Assembly: GCA_040218875.1 (NCBI GenBank)
Contig: JAVJQP010000161.1
Direction: 5' to 3' (one strand)
Source: Coleofasciculus sp937127375
GTDB lineage: Bacteria; Cyanobacteriota; Cyanobacteriia; Cyanobacteriales; Coleofasciculaceae
Length of the DNA stretch: 64,000 nt
Every line of letters starts with the position of its first letter. Position 1 is the stretch's first letter. The notes beneath the pieces were generated by a model. It had not been told where the DNA came from, did not search any database, and saw only the letters and a program-made list of their open reading frames with translations. The position numbers and the translations under genes are program-made. This document shows, piece by piece, positions 1 through 9,482 of the stretch.

Positions 1-3000
1 CAACAATTGTGCCACCGATTTGCCAAAGTTTTCGTAGTAGTCCATGCGGATGTCATACTGTTGACCCGCTTGCAGGTCAATGGTGCCACTATTTTCTGTA
101 GCGGCGTGATTTGTCCAATTGTCAATCAGTAATTGGTCATCTACCCACAGGCGTACACCATCATCAGAGTTGGTGAAGAATTCGTAGGTTTCTGAGTGGA
201 GGGGGGCGACTGAACCTGTCCAGCGTACCGAGTAGGTATTGGAGTCTATCGCCGCATCCGGTGAACCTGAACCCCAGTTAAAGTCCACAGTTTCATCGGT
301 GCGAGTTAAGGCTAAGTCGGTAAAATCGCGGTTATTGTAGTATTCGGCAGTTAAACCTGTACCGTTACCATTGCTGGGAGGAGGGTTAATCGCCGGACTA
401 TCCAGAACCACATTGTCAACAGCAATGAAATCACTATCGGAAGTCTTCTTCTCAGCATTAACGCTGAAGACAACAAATTGATGACCATCACCAAAGTCTA
501 CATCCCACTCAACGTTTGTCCAGTCAAAGGTAGAACCCCCAACTGTTTCTTCGAGTAACAGGGTTCGGTTCATGGGAATCGCTCCCACTTGAGTCGGTCC
601 ATCAGAACCAATCCCACCGTCAAATTCTCCCTCAACCCCCCAGAGGCGCACAGTAATCTCGTTGGCTCGGTCATCTCCCTCTGTATTCTTGATATCCAAG
701 CTCAAGGTTTGCTGACCTCGACGGAGGCTGTTATCCAGAAAAATTTGTCCTAATCCTGTCCCCCGCGAGTCTGCATCGAAAACAGCCGCACCTCCATCAC
801 CAATGTTGGAATTGCGTGACCAACCTGTTCCTTGCCAACCTTGATCATTTCGTTTATGGTTAATGCGCCAATTTGGTCCACCAAATTCACCCGAATCGCT
901 GAAGTCGCTATCGAGAATTAGGTTGGGATAGGCGGTTGGGGATACCTGAATCTGTTCAGTTACAGTAGTGGTTGCGCCTTGGCTATCCCAAACCGTCAGG
1001 CTGACATTGTGAGAACCTGTTGGGTCAAATTGGTGATTGACGTGGCGACCGAATTCGTCGATACTTCCATCATTATCAAAATCCCAACCATAACTTGCGA
1101 TCGCCTCATTGGTCTGTTCTAATGTATCCGGTGGGTCACTGTCGAAGGATGCACTGGCGTCAAACAAGACCACCCCTTGATTACCAACCGATTCGTAGGC
1201 GAAGTCCGCTACTGGCGCGATGTTCGTCGGCGACACGTCAAAAGTTGTGTTAATAACCTCGAAGTAATCGGGGAATGTCTCCGAATTGCCAAAACTTTTC
1301 TGTTTGGATAGATTGTGCGTATTATTTGCCAAATAGCTGTCTTCGATGCGTGACCCCAGAAACGGTACGCCTCCGTCATTCGGACCTTCCCACGGAAGCT
1401 TCACGCCATGTTCAAATCCTTCGACACGGATATCTTTGAACAGAAGGTCTTGAGAAAGAGGATTCAGACCAATACCATACCCACGACCATCCCCGTTAAT
1501 GCCTCTCTTGAAAGGAACTGGGTTATCAGGGTCTCCGACAATTAACCCATCGACAAAATCAATCTGGCTGCTGTACTGAGTGAAGATTCCCTCGCCATAG
1601 ATATTCCAGAGTTTGAAATCATCCACTAATGAGCGAACATCATGGGCTTCTTTGAGACTCGGACCCTGAAAACCTAACTGACCATCATTATTCCGCATAT
1701 GGTTCCAGAAGATCATTCCCATATCGGAGTTATAACTCTCGAAACCCGATAAGCGGCGCAGGGGTACGTTGGTGACATCGAGAGTGTCTGGGTCATTATC
1801 AAAGGACGCTTGAGATAGAACGGACTGTTGTTCTGGTGACATATTCTTGACAGCAATCGTGTCAGCCTCTCTGACTCGAGAGATGCCATCCACGCCGCTA
1901 AAGATATTAATCCCACCGCCCGCAGCGCTAATGGCAATATTGTCCACCATGTCCACTTGGGCAGCCCCCTGCACCCAGTACCCCTCACCGTTAAAGCCCA
2001 TATCAAACAGGGGGACGCGGGCTTCATTATCAAAAGTGGCTTTGGGATTGTCATCGCCTGTGGTTTTGATGGTAATGTTATTGCGCCATGCACCGAGTTC
2101 ATTTCCGGCTTCTGCGGCAATTCCAGACCCAACTACATCAAACACCACATTATCTTCCAAGACGGCGTGGCTGTCATGATGTACAATTCCCCATCCCGGA
2201 CTACCGACAATAGCGTTACCTTTGACTAGAGAGGGGGTGCTATTGATATCCTCAGCCCCGGTGCGATGCATATGCAACGCATATCGCCCACGGGGATTGG
2301 TTCCGGAACCGGGCGAACCATCAACATTTTCTCCTGGGTCATCAGCCAATCTGTTTTTATCCGTCCGTCCCAGATTGTAAAATCCGGCGTTTTGTACCTC
2401 AACATCCGGGTTGTGCATGAACATGACATGACCCCGTTGCTGAGTGGGTACGGTTTCAGCGTTTTCGGTCTCGAAGATAACGTTGCGACTGGTATTAGCA
2501 ATGTAAAGGTTTAAGTCCTCGCCCTCAAATCCTTCGGGGCGCTCGTGGTCAAACCGGAGTACAGTATTATCGCCAGAAGTAATATCGTTGTTGGTAAATT
2601 GAATCCGGTTGCCGTTAATTTCGGTGATGGTTAATACTTCATCTTGGAACCGACTGTTATCGTCATCCGAACCGTTTGGATTGTAGGATGTTCCACCTAA
2701 GACTAATTTATCCCCAACTTGCCAGCCATCAGGTGTATTCATGCCATCGGGCAGATTTAACACCAGTTCATTGTCGCCGGCTGAGACATCTTCTTGAAGC
2801 GATATAAAATCGAGTTTTTCTGCACCATGGATTCTAACTTGACCATGAGTGACAACGCCCCGACTAATTAATGTGGGGTCCCAATTGGCATCAATTTCTC
2901 CATCGTTGGCAATGACAATTCTGGCTGTTTTGTTGGCTTGAATCGGGTTAGCTTCACTGCCAATTGTTAATGTACTAGTCGGTGATGCAATGAATGTGTC

Positions 3001-3345
3001 TACGACGATTTTGGTGTTGCGGTTGTGGGCGAATTCCAATGTTCCATCCACACGCACGGTTTCTAGACGAGTGTCACTCTCAGCGTCGTAGGTGACATGA
3101 ACACCTTCAGAAATGACGACTTTAGCATCAGTTCCAGGAACCTGACCTTGCTGCCATGTATTGGGATCAAACCATGACCCATCGTTTACAGCGACATGAG
3201 TTGCGGCTGAATGGGGAACTAAGTCAAATAATTCTAGATGTTGAGCTTGTTTGTCTGGATGGTCTTGATGAGGAAGATTGTGATTATGTTGCATGCTCAT
3301 CATTGATGTATCGTCAGTCCCAGCGAGGTTGGTTTCTAGTTGCAT
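1..3345 (-). CDS. G8 / right-handed beta-helix / PKD / PA14 multidomain protein (3' end outside window)
   Basis: An open frame runs unbroken from an ATG at 3345 to the window edge, giving the first 1115 residues. In order I read a His-rich N-terminus (about 15-45), a G8-type domain (about 50-185, opening NDGSWFDPNTWQQG), a long region of short Asn/Gly-rich turns typical of a parallel beta-helix (about 260-690), a PKD domain (about 705-795, with YGWDFDNDGSIDEFG), a jelly-roll-like stretch (about 815-985), and a PA14 domain starting near 992 (LTAEYYNNRDF, then NSDDGVRLWVDDQLL). G8 plus beta-helix occurs in polysaccharide-processing proteins such as the CEMIP/TMEM2 relatives; PA14 and PKD are usually extracellular binding modules. 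No Sec signal peptide is visible, so export by a type I system with a C-terminal signal would be my guess, but that end is not in the window. No Shine-Dalgarno sequence stands out before the ATG. Substrate unknown. Confidence 0.85.
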   Translation of the reverse strand, partial: MQLETNLAGTDDTSMMSMQHNHNLPHQDHPDKQAQHLELFDLVPHSAATHVAVNDGSWFDPNTWQQGQVPGTDAKVVISEGVHVTYDAESDTRLETVRVDGTLEFAHNRNTKIVVDTFIASPTSTLTIGSEANPIQANKTARIVIANDGEIDANWDPTLISRGVVTHGQVRIHGAEKLDFISLQEDVSAGDNELVLNLPDGMNTPDGWQVGDKLVLGGTSYNPNGSDDDNSRFQDEVLTITEINGNRIQFTNNDITSGDNTVLRFDHERPEGFEGEDLNLYIANTSRNVIFETENAETVPTQQRGHVMFMHNPDVEVQNAGFYNLGRTDKNRLADDPGENVDGSPGSGTNPRGRYALHMHRTGAEDINSTPSLVKGNAIVGSPGWGIVHHDSHAVLEDNVVFDVVGSGIAAEAGNELGAWRNNITIKTTGDDNPKATFDNEARVPLFDMGFNGEGYWVQGAAQVDMVDNIAISAAGGGINIFSGVDGISRVREADTIAVKNMSPEQQSVLSQASFDNDPDTLDVTNVPLRRLSGFESYNSDMGMIFWNHMRNNDGQLGFQGPSLKEAHDVRSLVDDFKLWNIYGEGIFTQYSSQIDFVDGLIVGDPDNPVPFKRGINGDGRGYGIGLNPLSQDLLFKDIRVEGFEHGVKLPWEGPNDGGVPFLGSRIEDSYLANNTHNLSKQKSFGNSETFPDYFEVINTTFDVSPTNIAPVADFAYESVGNQGVVLFDASASFDSDPPDTLEQTNEAIASYGWDFDNDGSIDEFGRHVNHQFDPTGSHNVSLTVWDSQGATTTVTEQIQVSPTAYPNLILDSDFSDSGEFGGPNWRINHKRNDQGWQGTGWSRNSNIGDGGAAVFDADSRGTGLGQIFLDNSLRRGQQTLSLDIKNTEGDDRANEITVRLWGVEGEFDGGIGSDGPTQVGAIPMNRTLLLEETVGGSTFDWTNVEWDVDFGDGHQFVVFSVNAEKKTSDSDFIAVDNVVLDSPAINPPPSNGNGTGLTAEYYNNRDFTDLALTRTDETVDFNWGSGSPDAAIDSNTYSVRWTGSVAPLHSETYEFFTNSDDGVRLWVDDQLLIDNWTNHAATENSGTIDLQAGQQYDIRMDYYENFGKSVAQLL

Positions 3346-3914
3346 AACGTTTGGATTAATCAGTGTAATCAGTTAGTTTCCAGAAAGCAGTCATCGTTTG
3401 ATAGCTATTCGCGATCGCTAACAACAAGGAGCGGCATACACACGGAAATCGACTATGACTCATCTAAACTTCACAATCGATTTACCTATTTAAATTAATA
3501 ACATCAATATCTATTTATTTTCGTAAATTAAAAAAATCCATACATAATCTTTATACTACAGCTAGACAATAATATATTTCCTTTTTCTGTTGGGGCGTTT
3601 ATTATCTTTAAGTCGCCACAAAGCGCGAATTATAGATTATTTTTGTAAAAAAAAGTGAATGTCTCCTGCTAGAAGGCATCCTTCTTTTGGCAGAACTATT
3701 ATTTTCGGATAAGGTGGGTATCCTGCCCATCCTAAGGGGCAAGGGAGACGCCTACTCGACAAGGGTAGATGAGTGAATGTATGCTACCGGACTCAACTAA
3801 GTCTACAACTAAGCTTTTATACTTTAAAATGAAAAGCTCCGTGCCATGATATAATAGAAAAATATATTCAAAGACTATTTAATTTTAATTAATTAAAGCC
3901 TTAAGTCCCCATCA
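3346..3914. other. Intergenic region between divergent genes
   Basis: 569 bases of AT-rich sequence separating the leftward G8 protein from the rightward kinase. It carries one HIP1-like GCGATCGC near 3411 and a GC-richer patch at about 3713-3770. I see no convincing ORF, RNA gene or clear promoter pair; it presumably holds both divergent promoters. Confidence 0.5.
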
Positions 3915-5744
3915 TTGAAAAGACTGGGGAGTTTATTGTGTAGAATCGAGAGGCACCGTCTATCGCTGGTGATCGTGCATCAGTCATTTATAGAGTCGGT
4001 CTATTGTATTAATCCCGACTGCCCCCGTCCTTATCCTCAATCTGGGGACTTTAAGTTTTGTAGCAGTTGTGGATCGATGCTGCGACTAAATAATCGCTAC
4101 ATTCCTCTCCAGCTTTTGGGTTTAGGGGGATTTGCAGCGATTTATGCGGTTTGGGATCAGCAGGATCAAACTGAAAAAGTATTGAAACTTTTGGTGGAAA
4201 CGTCACCCAAGGCGTTGCAGCTATTTGAACAAGAGGCAGCCGTATTGCAACGTCTGAACCATCCGGGTGTGCCTAAAGTGGAGTCTGATGCCTATTTTAC
4301 AGTACGTCTGAGATCCTGCCAACAGCGCGTACTCCCTTGTCTGGTCATGGAAAAAATAAATGGTCAGACGCTGGAGGCGATCTTAAACCGTTACCCTCAG
4401 GGGTGTCCGGAGATGTTGATTATGAATTGGCTGTACCAAGCGGCTGATATTCTCCAGGAGTTACATGATTTGGGAATTATTCACCGAGATATTAAACCCT
4501 CAAACTTAATGGTACGAGAGGGAACCGGTCAACTGGTGGCGATTGATTTTGGCGGTGCGAAACAAATTGGCGCGATCCCTGTGGGGAAAGAGAATCGTTC
4601 TACACGATTAATTTCTCCGGGTTACAGTCCTCCTGAACAGATTGCGGGGGATGCGGTGGGACCGAGGGCTGATTTTTATGCCTTAGGGCGTACCATGATT
4701 CAATTACTCACAGGTCAAGATTTAGCGGATTTACAAGATCCGGCGACGGGTGACTTTCACTGGCGCGATCGCACGAAAGTCCGTCGGGGTTTAGCTAACT
4801 TACTCGACAGTATGATCCGGCTTGATCCCCAAAAACGACCCGCTAAAGCTGCCGACATTCAACGGCGTTTGGTCGTCAGTTGCCGTTTTAACCGAAAATC
4901 GTCTTCCTCATTATCTCAGACGCTGGCTAAAGCCGCCGGAACGGTAAAGGACATTTCTCTGCGAGTTCTGATTACCTGCGCTGAAATTATCTTTAGCTTT
5001 GTGCGTTGGGTGTGGCGAGTCTTGATCAGCATTGTTCTGGCTTGTTTAGATATCACCTGGGAAATGGTAATGGCGGGAATGGGTGCAGCCTTTGGCGCGA
5101 TCGCGGGATTTGCTTTGATTAACTGGACGATTATTGACGATCGCTTTGCGGATTGGATGAGCGGACAATGGACTCTAATCGTTCCTGAAATTCAGATTAT
5201 CCCTTGGCGGGAACTGCTGATGTTTGCTTGTGCGGGTATGGGAACAGCGTGGGGATTAACGGAGGCGGGAGGATTCGGTCAACAGAAACGGCGGATTATT
5301 GCTGGGATTACCGGGGTTTTTGGGTATGGTGTGGGTTGGTTTATTTGGCAGGCGTCGATCTCCGCTTTAGCTAGGAAACAATTGACCGGATTGGGGGATT
5401 TTTTGCAGCTATCGCTATCTTATGCGATCGCGGATCGGTTACTGGGTTTAGTCACAGCTATTGCGGTTATTCCCTTGGTGTTAGGATTAGGATTACCCAG
5501 TCATTACCTGGTTCACGCCGCCGTAGCCGCAGCGGGTACGGGTATGCTATTTTCCGGCTTAGTTCGGTTAAATATCTTACCGTTGGAGGTATTAATTCAC
5601 ATCTTTTCCTTCTCCGATGGCAGTTGGTTAGATTTTATCAATACCATTAGTTTCTTTAGTTTACTTGGTATTACCATAGGATTTTGGTTAGGCGTTAGTT
5701 ATTATCTGCTGGTTCCTGTACTGCGCTGGTTGGGGTGGCGGTGA
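3915..5744 (+). CDS. Ser/Thr protein kinase with N-terminal zinc ribbon and multi-pass membrane C-terminus
   Basis: Hanks-type kinase of the cyanobacterial kind. A zinc-ribbon-like CINPDC...CSSC pair lies at residues 31-52, followed by a glycine loop (LGLGGFAAIYAVW, about 69-81), the VLKLL lysine strand, the catalytic HRDIKPSN (about 190-197), DFGGAK (about 211) and a GYSPPEQ activation-segment end. The catalytic H, D, K and N are all present, so it should be active. After about residue 350 the protein has roughly six hydrophobic segments and ends in the membrane, so the kinase domain would sit at the cytoplasmic face. The start is uncertain: the frame opens with TTG at 3915, while relatives usually begin only a few residues before the YCxNPxC motif, so GTG at 3975 is a credible alternative. 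Substrates are not predictable from the sequence. Confidence 0.9.
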   Translation: MKRLGSLLCRIERHRLSLVIVHQSFIESVYCINPDCPRPYPQSGDFKFCSSCGSMLRLNNRYIPLQLLGLGGFAAIYAVWDQQDQTEKVLKLLVETSPKALQLFEQEAAVLQRLNHPGVPKVESDAYFTVRLRSCQQRVLPCLVMEKINGQTLEAILNRYPQGCPEMLIMNWLYQAADILQELHDLGIIHRDIKPSNLMVREGTGQLVAIDFGGAKQIGAIPVGKENRSTRLISPGYSPPEQIAGDAVGPRADFYALGRTMIQLLTGQDLADLQDPATGDFHWRDRTKVRRGLANLLDSMIRLDPQKRPAKAADIQRRLVVSCRFNRKSSSSLSQTLAKAAGTVKDISLRVLITCAEIIFSFVRWVWRVLISIVLACLDITWEMVMAGMGAAFGAIAGFALINWTIIDDRFADWMSGQWTLIVPEIQIIPWRELLMFACAGMGTAWGLTEAGGFGQQKRRIIAGITGVFGYGVGWFIWQASISALARKQLTGLGDFLQLSLSYAIADRLLGLVTAIAVIPLVLGLGLPSHYLVHAAVAAAGTGMLFSGLVRLNILPLEVLIHIFSFSDGSWLDFINTISFFSLLGITIGFWLGVSYYLLVPVLRWLGWR

Positions 5745-5754
5745 AAAGTAAACG

Positions 5755-6402
5755 CTAGCTTTCAGCCTCAGCTATGGTGTCTTTCACCCATCGACGAAAT
5801 TGTTTGACTAATTTGGTTTCTCCAATCGCGTTTCTTAAGGCTAAGAATCTAACCAGATCCTCAGCATTTAGCAAAGGTAAGGCGATACTTCTGTCAAGAG
5901 ATAGGTATTCGCCGTTCTGCCAACTCAGGATGGTTAGTGTTTGTCCGTTGTAACGCCAGACTTCTGGTACTCCCAGGGTTGCATAAATCGACAGGCGATT
6001 GATTGAGCTACTGGTAATATCAATTTCTAGGGCTAAATCAGGAGGTGGAAATTGATTTAAGTCAATTTGAGCGACTCCTCGAACCAGCGCTTCATTCTGG
6101 ATGTAGTAGCATTGATCGGGTTCTAGCCCTCTGGCTAAATCTGCGCGATCGCAAGTACGTGAACCCAGGCTGCGAATTTCAATATCAAGTTCTTCAGTCG
6201 CTGCTTCAACCAACCGTCCTAGAAGTTTTTTGTAAGTTTCATGAGGATCTAAGGACATTCTGATTTCTAACATCCCGCGATCATAGGTCAGACGAATAGC
6301 TGGTTCTTGTTCAAAATCCCTAATTAACAACTGGTACGTTTGCCAGCTAATATTAGGTAAAACAACGCGATCTGGACTTTGAATCAGGGTGGCAGTCATC
6401 AA
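5755..6402 (-). CDS. Uma2 family protein (PD-(D/E)XK nuclease fold)
   Basis: 215 residues with the hallmark layout of the Uma2/DUF820 family, which is greatly expanded in cyanobacteria. The core PPDLALEIDITSSSINR carries the family's Asp and Glu, followed by the GVPEVWRY block and a C-terminal helical end. The fold belongs to the PD-(D/E)XK nuclease superfamily, but biological roles are mostly unknown and many copies may be linked to mobile DNA. It is convergent with the kinase upstream (11-base gap) and has no obvious partner gene. Length is normal for the family. Confidence 0.85.
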   Translation of the reverse strand: MMTATLIQSPDRVVLPNISWQTYQLLIRDFEQEPAIRLTYDRGMLEIRMSLDPHETYKKLLGRLVEAATEELDIEIRSLGSRTCDRADLARGLEPDQCYYIQNEALVRGVAQIDLNQFPPPDLALEIDITSSSINRLSIYATLGVPEVWRYNGQTLTILSWQNGEYLSLDRSIALPLLNAEDLVRFLALRNAIGETKLVKQFRRWVKDTIAEAES

Positions 6403-6617
6403 GAGTTTTCCTCGCTTTCATCAAGTTTAGCTAATGTTCGCGGTCACAAACTGAGCTTTTATAATGCAGAGCGTAACGGAGTCCAGCGAAGCATCTGGTG
6501 AGATTCTAGGCTAACGCCAAGCTTCGTTAACACTCCGCTATCGCTCCTTTGAGAATGACAAACTCGCTCCCGTGCGAAGTATACGTTTGAGCGCAACTCG
6601 GTATTACCCAATCACTC

Positions 6618-7595
6618 CTATAGCCAACGGGCGGCGTCTTTGGCATGATACGTCAGAATCAAATCAGCACCCGATCGCTTGAATCCGGTCAAGGTTTCCA
6701 TCACCACCTTCTGTTCGTCAATCCAGCCATTCAGGGCGGCGGCTTTAACCATGGAATATTCACCCGATACATTGTACGCGGCAACCGGTAAATTTGTAGC
6801 TTCCTTCACCCGCCAGATAATATCCATATAAGCCAACGCGGGCTTAATCATCAGCATATCTGCCCCCTCAGCAATATCCAGTTCTACTTCCTTGAGGGCT
6901 TCCTGGCTATTAGCGGGGTCCATTTGATAGGTGCTGCGATCGCCAAATTGTGGTGGTGATTCGGCTGCATCCCGAAACGGTCCATAATAGGCAGAGGCAT
7001 ACTTCGCCGCATAAGACAGAATCGGCGTATCTTGGAATCCAGCTTCATCTAATCCTGTGCGAATTGCCTGGACAAAGCCATCCATCATTCCAGATGGGGC
7101 AATAATATCCGCCCCTGCTTTGGCTTGAGAAACGGCAGTTTTCTTGAGTAGTTCTAAGGTAGGATCGTTGAGAACTCGTCCGCTTAAATCACCCACTTCC
7201 AGATACCCACAGTGTCCATGACTGGTGTATTCACATAAACAGGTATCGGCAATAATCACCAATTCTGGTACCGCTTCTTTAACCGCTGTGGCAGCTTTCT
7301 GGACAATGCCACAATCATGCCATGCGCCCGTGGCTTCCACATCTTTATTATCCGGGATGCCGAATAAAATAATCGACGGAATCCCCAGATCGTAAACTTC
7401 CTTCGCCTCTGCCACGATTTTATCCACCGATAACTGATAGACTCCTGGCATGGATTTGACTTCTTTGGCAATTCCTTCACCGGGTACAGCAAACAAGGGG
7501 TAGATCAGATCGCTGGTTGTGACAGTATTTTCACGTACCATGCGACGCAACTGGGTGGTTTGGCGGAGACGGCGAGGACGATTAATGGGAAACAT
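6618..7595 (-). CDS. hemB: Delta-aminolevulinic acid dehydratase (porphobilinogen synthase)
   Basis: Condenses two 5-aminolevulinate molecules to porphobilinogen, the first common step of heme, chlorophyll and bilin synthesis. The 325-residue length is standard. Schiff-base lysines are seen in AAKYASAYYG (K198) and MLMIKPALAYMD (K251). The metal site DTCLCEYTSHGHCG has cysteines at 119, 121 and 129, the zinc-binding version of the family rather than the Asp-rich magnesium version. It opens with MFPINRPRRLR, typical for HemB. It stands alone, with the ParA-like pair upstream on the same strand after a 158-base gap. Functional assignment is secure. Confidence 0.97.
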   Translation of the reverse strand: MFPINRPRRLRQTTQLRRMVRENTVTTSDLIYPLFAVPGEGIAKEVKSMPGVYQLSVDKIVAEAKEVYDLGIPSIILFGIPDNKDVEATGAWHDCGIVQKAATAVKEAVPELVIIADTCLCEYTSHGHCGYLEVGDLSGRVLNDPTLELLKKTAVSQAKAGADIIAPSGMMDGFVQAIRTGLDEAGFQDTPILSYAAKYASAYYGPFRDAAESPPQFGDRSTYQMDPANSQEALKEVELDIAEGADMLMIKPALAYMDIIWRVKEATNLPVAAYNVSGEYSMVKAAALNGWIDEQKVVMETLTGFKRSGADLILTYHAKDAARWL

Positions 7596-7753
7596 AGGTT
7601 AAGATTTGAAAAGACTGGTTAACCGAACATTTTTAGGCTAGAAAACTATTGTAGAACGAGCCGTCCCCTAGGGATAGCCATCATCGCGATCGCGCCGTTC
7701 GTAGTGAGCGCTTTAGCGCTTGACGCATCAAACATTCCGTCTATCGCTCTCTC

Positions 7754-8155
7754 TCACCGAAAGGCATCGCCTTTACGGGCGCGACAGCTAGCGGTTTGGA
7801 CAATCAACTCCATCAGGCGATCGCGTTTCTTCCAGCGCATTGCCCGCCGACTTGAATCCATCCCATGTTCGGCAATTATATCTTTGAGTTGTTCAACCTC
7901 AAGTGGCTGTAACTGTTCGCATAAGTGTTTCTCCCCTTTTTGGTGATACAGTTCAACCGGGTCAAAAGCACTGGTACGTCGGCGAGTGCGGCGTTTTTTC
8001 GCGGGAGATGGCTTTTTTGTCGATAAAATTTTAAATAACGAATCAATCTGTTCGGCAAAGTCAGGATCATGTTGGTATTTGGTCAGAGTGGCTTGAGTAT
8101 CGGGAAGTATTTCTTCCAGGAGTTTGATCAACGCTGTAAGTTTGTCGAGACTCAT
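7754..8155 (-). CDS. Small basic protein downstream of the ParA-like ATPase
   Basis: 133 residues, no family recognised with certainty. It has a helical N-terminal half, a very basic centre (KKRRTRRRTS, about 57-67) and a C-terminal block LKDIIAEHGMDSSRRAMRWKKRDRLMELIV that looks like a compact helix-extended-helix nucleic-acid-binding motif. It begins 15 bases after the ParA-like gene on the same strand, so the two are very likely cotranscribed. That fits a ParA partner or adaptor that binds DNA or the cargo. The last 10 or so residues (CRARKGDAFR) run into a repeat-rich intergenic stretch (about 7690-7790) and may be a recent extension. Function is inferred from context only. Confidence 0.75.
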   Translation of the reverse strand: MSLDKLTALIKLLEEILPDTQATLTKYQHDPDFAEQIDSLFKILSTKKPSPAKKRRTRRRTSAFDPVELYHQKGEKHLCEQLQPLEVEQLKDIIAEHGMDSSRRAMRWKKRDRLMELIVQTASCRARKGDAFR

Positions 8156-8170
8156 TGAATTTCTCCACGT

Positions 8171-9061
8171 TTAGCTGGAGTGATAGAGCTGATTTTTGAT
8201 GATTTTACTCGCCGCTAGTCGGATCTCTTTTGCTAAATTTAGATATTGTTCAAACTGACCCGCATATCCCCATTTTTGTCGCAAGGTGGAAAATTTATCG
8301 GGCTGATTGAATTCAACGGTTTCAGCAATTTGTTGTTTGTGGGGAATTTGGGTTTCAAAGACACGGGCATCTTTACTGTATCGACGTAAATCCTTAATTA
8401 CGCGATCGTGAAGTGTCATGCCAGCATTATATTTACAAATGACAATACCTAAAGGAACAATCGGTTCAGCGATGGTTTCGGAAAACTCATGAATAGTTTT
8501 GGTAATTTGGGGAATTCCATAGGTTGAGAGAATATCCGGAATGGTGGGAATGATATAACCATGGGAAATTCGTAACCCATTGAGTGTGACAATACCTAAA
8601 TTAGGTGGGCAATCGATGAGAATGTAATCATAGGGTTGAATCATGGCGCGAAGTCCTCGCCGCAAAATGTTAATCGGACTGGCGGCATAAAAGCGCCCAG
8701 CGGGAATAGTCGCTAGCCTATCTTGCACATTGATTAGATCTAAACTCGACGGCAGCAAATCTAAACTGGTTAAATCTTTAACATTAGAGACTTGCTTTTG
8801 CAACGTTTTCTGGAGATGAAAATTAGGATGTTCTGGCGCGATCGCATCCAGAAACAGTTGGGCTAATGTGTGACGATTCTCATTGAGTTCTTCCCATCGT
8901 TCTTCGCCAATCAGCATTAATGTGGCATTGGTTTGCGGATCAAGGTCAATAACCAAAACTTTGCGATGGAATACTCCAGCCAGCATCTCAGCAACGGCGA
9001 CGGTGGTTGTTGTTTTACCCACACCTCCCTTCAAGTTAATAAATGAAATTACAATTGCCAC
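8171..9061 (-). CDS. ParA/MinD-type ATPase
   Basis: 296 residues starting at a GTG. The N-terminus contains the deviant Walker A motif NLKGGVGKTTTT (residues 8-19) with the signature lysine, followed by VLVIDLDPQTNATLML (switch I/Walker A') and YDYILIDCPPNLG (Walker B). These are the ParA-family motifs for ATP-dependent dimerisation and non-specific DNA binding. Such proteins segregate plasmids or chromosomes or position cargo such as carboxysomes, chemoreceptors and conjugation machinery. Nothing nearby (no ParB, no parS-like repeats, no carboxysome genes) tells which. The small basic protein directly downstream is the probable partner. Confidence 0.9.
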   Translation of the reverse strand: MAIVISFINLKGGVGKTTTTVAVAEMLAGVFHRKVLVIDLDPQTNATLMLIGEERWEELNENRHTLAQLFLDAIAPEHPNFHLQKTLQKQVSNVKDLTSLDLLPSSLDLINVQDRLATIPAGRFYAASPINILRRGLRAMIQPYDYILIDCPPNLGIVTLNGLRISHGYIIPTIPDILSTYGIPQITKTIHEFSETIAEPIVPLGIVICKYNAGMTLHDRVIKDLRRYSKDARVFETQIPHKQQIAETVEFNQPDKFSTLRQKWGYAGQFEQYLNLAKEIRLAASKIIKNQLYHSS

Positions 9062-9482
9062 AAATCTACTCCAATCTCTAGGTTGATTAGGGTGAACAGT
9101 TGTTGAATGAAGACTTGTCTTTGCCTAGAATAATTGATTAGGTTCATGGGTCGCGATCGCGTCACGTTTGGTAGTAGAAAATCAAGCAAAAGATTATTAT
9201 TCGTCATTGGGAAGACACGTCCTGCCAATTTACACTAATTCTCAGGCTTACCCGATTACATTGGTAGGATTAAGGAATAGCCTGTTACTGCTGATAAGCT
9301 TATCGTCTGGTAGTGCTAATCACCCTTCTACTCTCCAAGGTAACAAGCTCCGATAAGAGTACGCCATGGTTACACGCCACGAGATAGCGGCAAACCCTGT
9401 TCCTGTCAGGGATAGGAGAACAGAGGTTATCGTCAGAACCAATGTTGCGATCGCGCCCAATCTAATCCTCTCCTTACCTGTC
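9062..9482. other. Intergenic region upstream of the ParA-like gene
   Basis: 421 bases holding one HIP1-like site near 9153. Short frames exist on both strands but none has a family match, and the frame at 9320-9574 on the minus strand is antisense to the recognisable pseudogene at 9483. I see no RNA gene here. Confidence 0.4.

Noticed and set aside
1713..2514. Several short frames on both strands inside the first 3.3 kb
   Set aside because: They overlap the continuous frame of the G8/beta-helix protein, whose domain content is clear.
7754..9061. McdA/McdB carboxysome-positioning pair
   Set aside because: The partner lacks the Gln-rich coiled-coil layout of McdB and no carboxysome genes are near; only a generic ParA-like label is supported.
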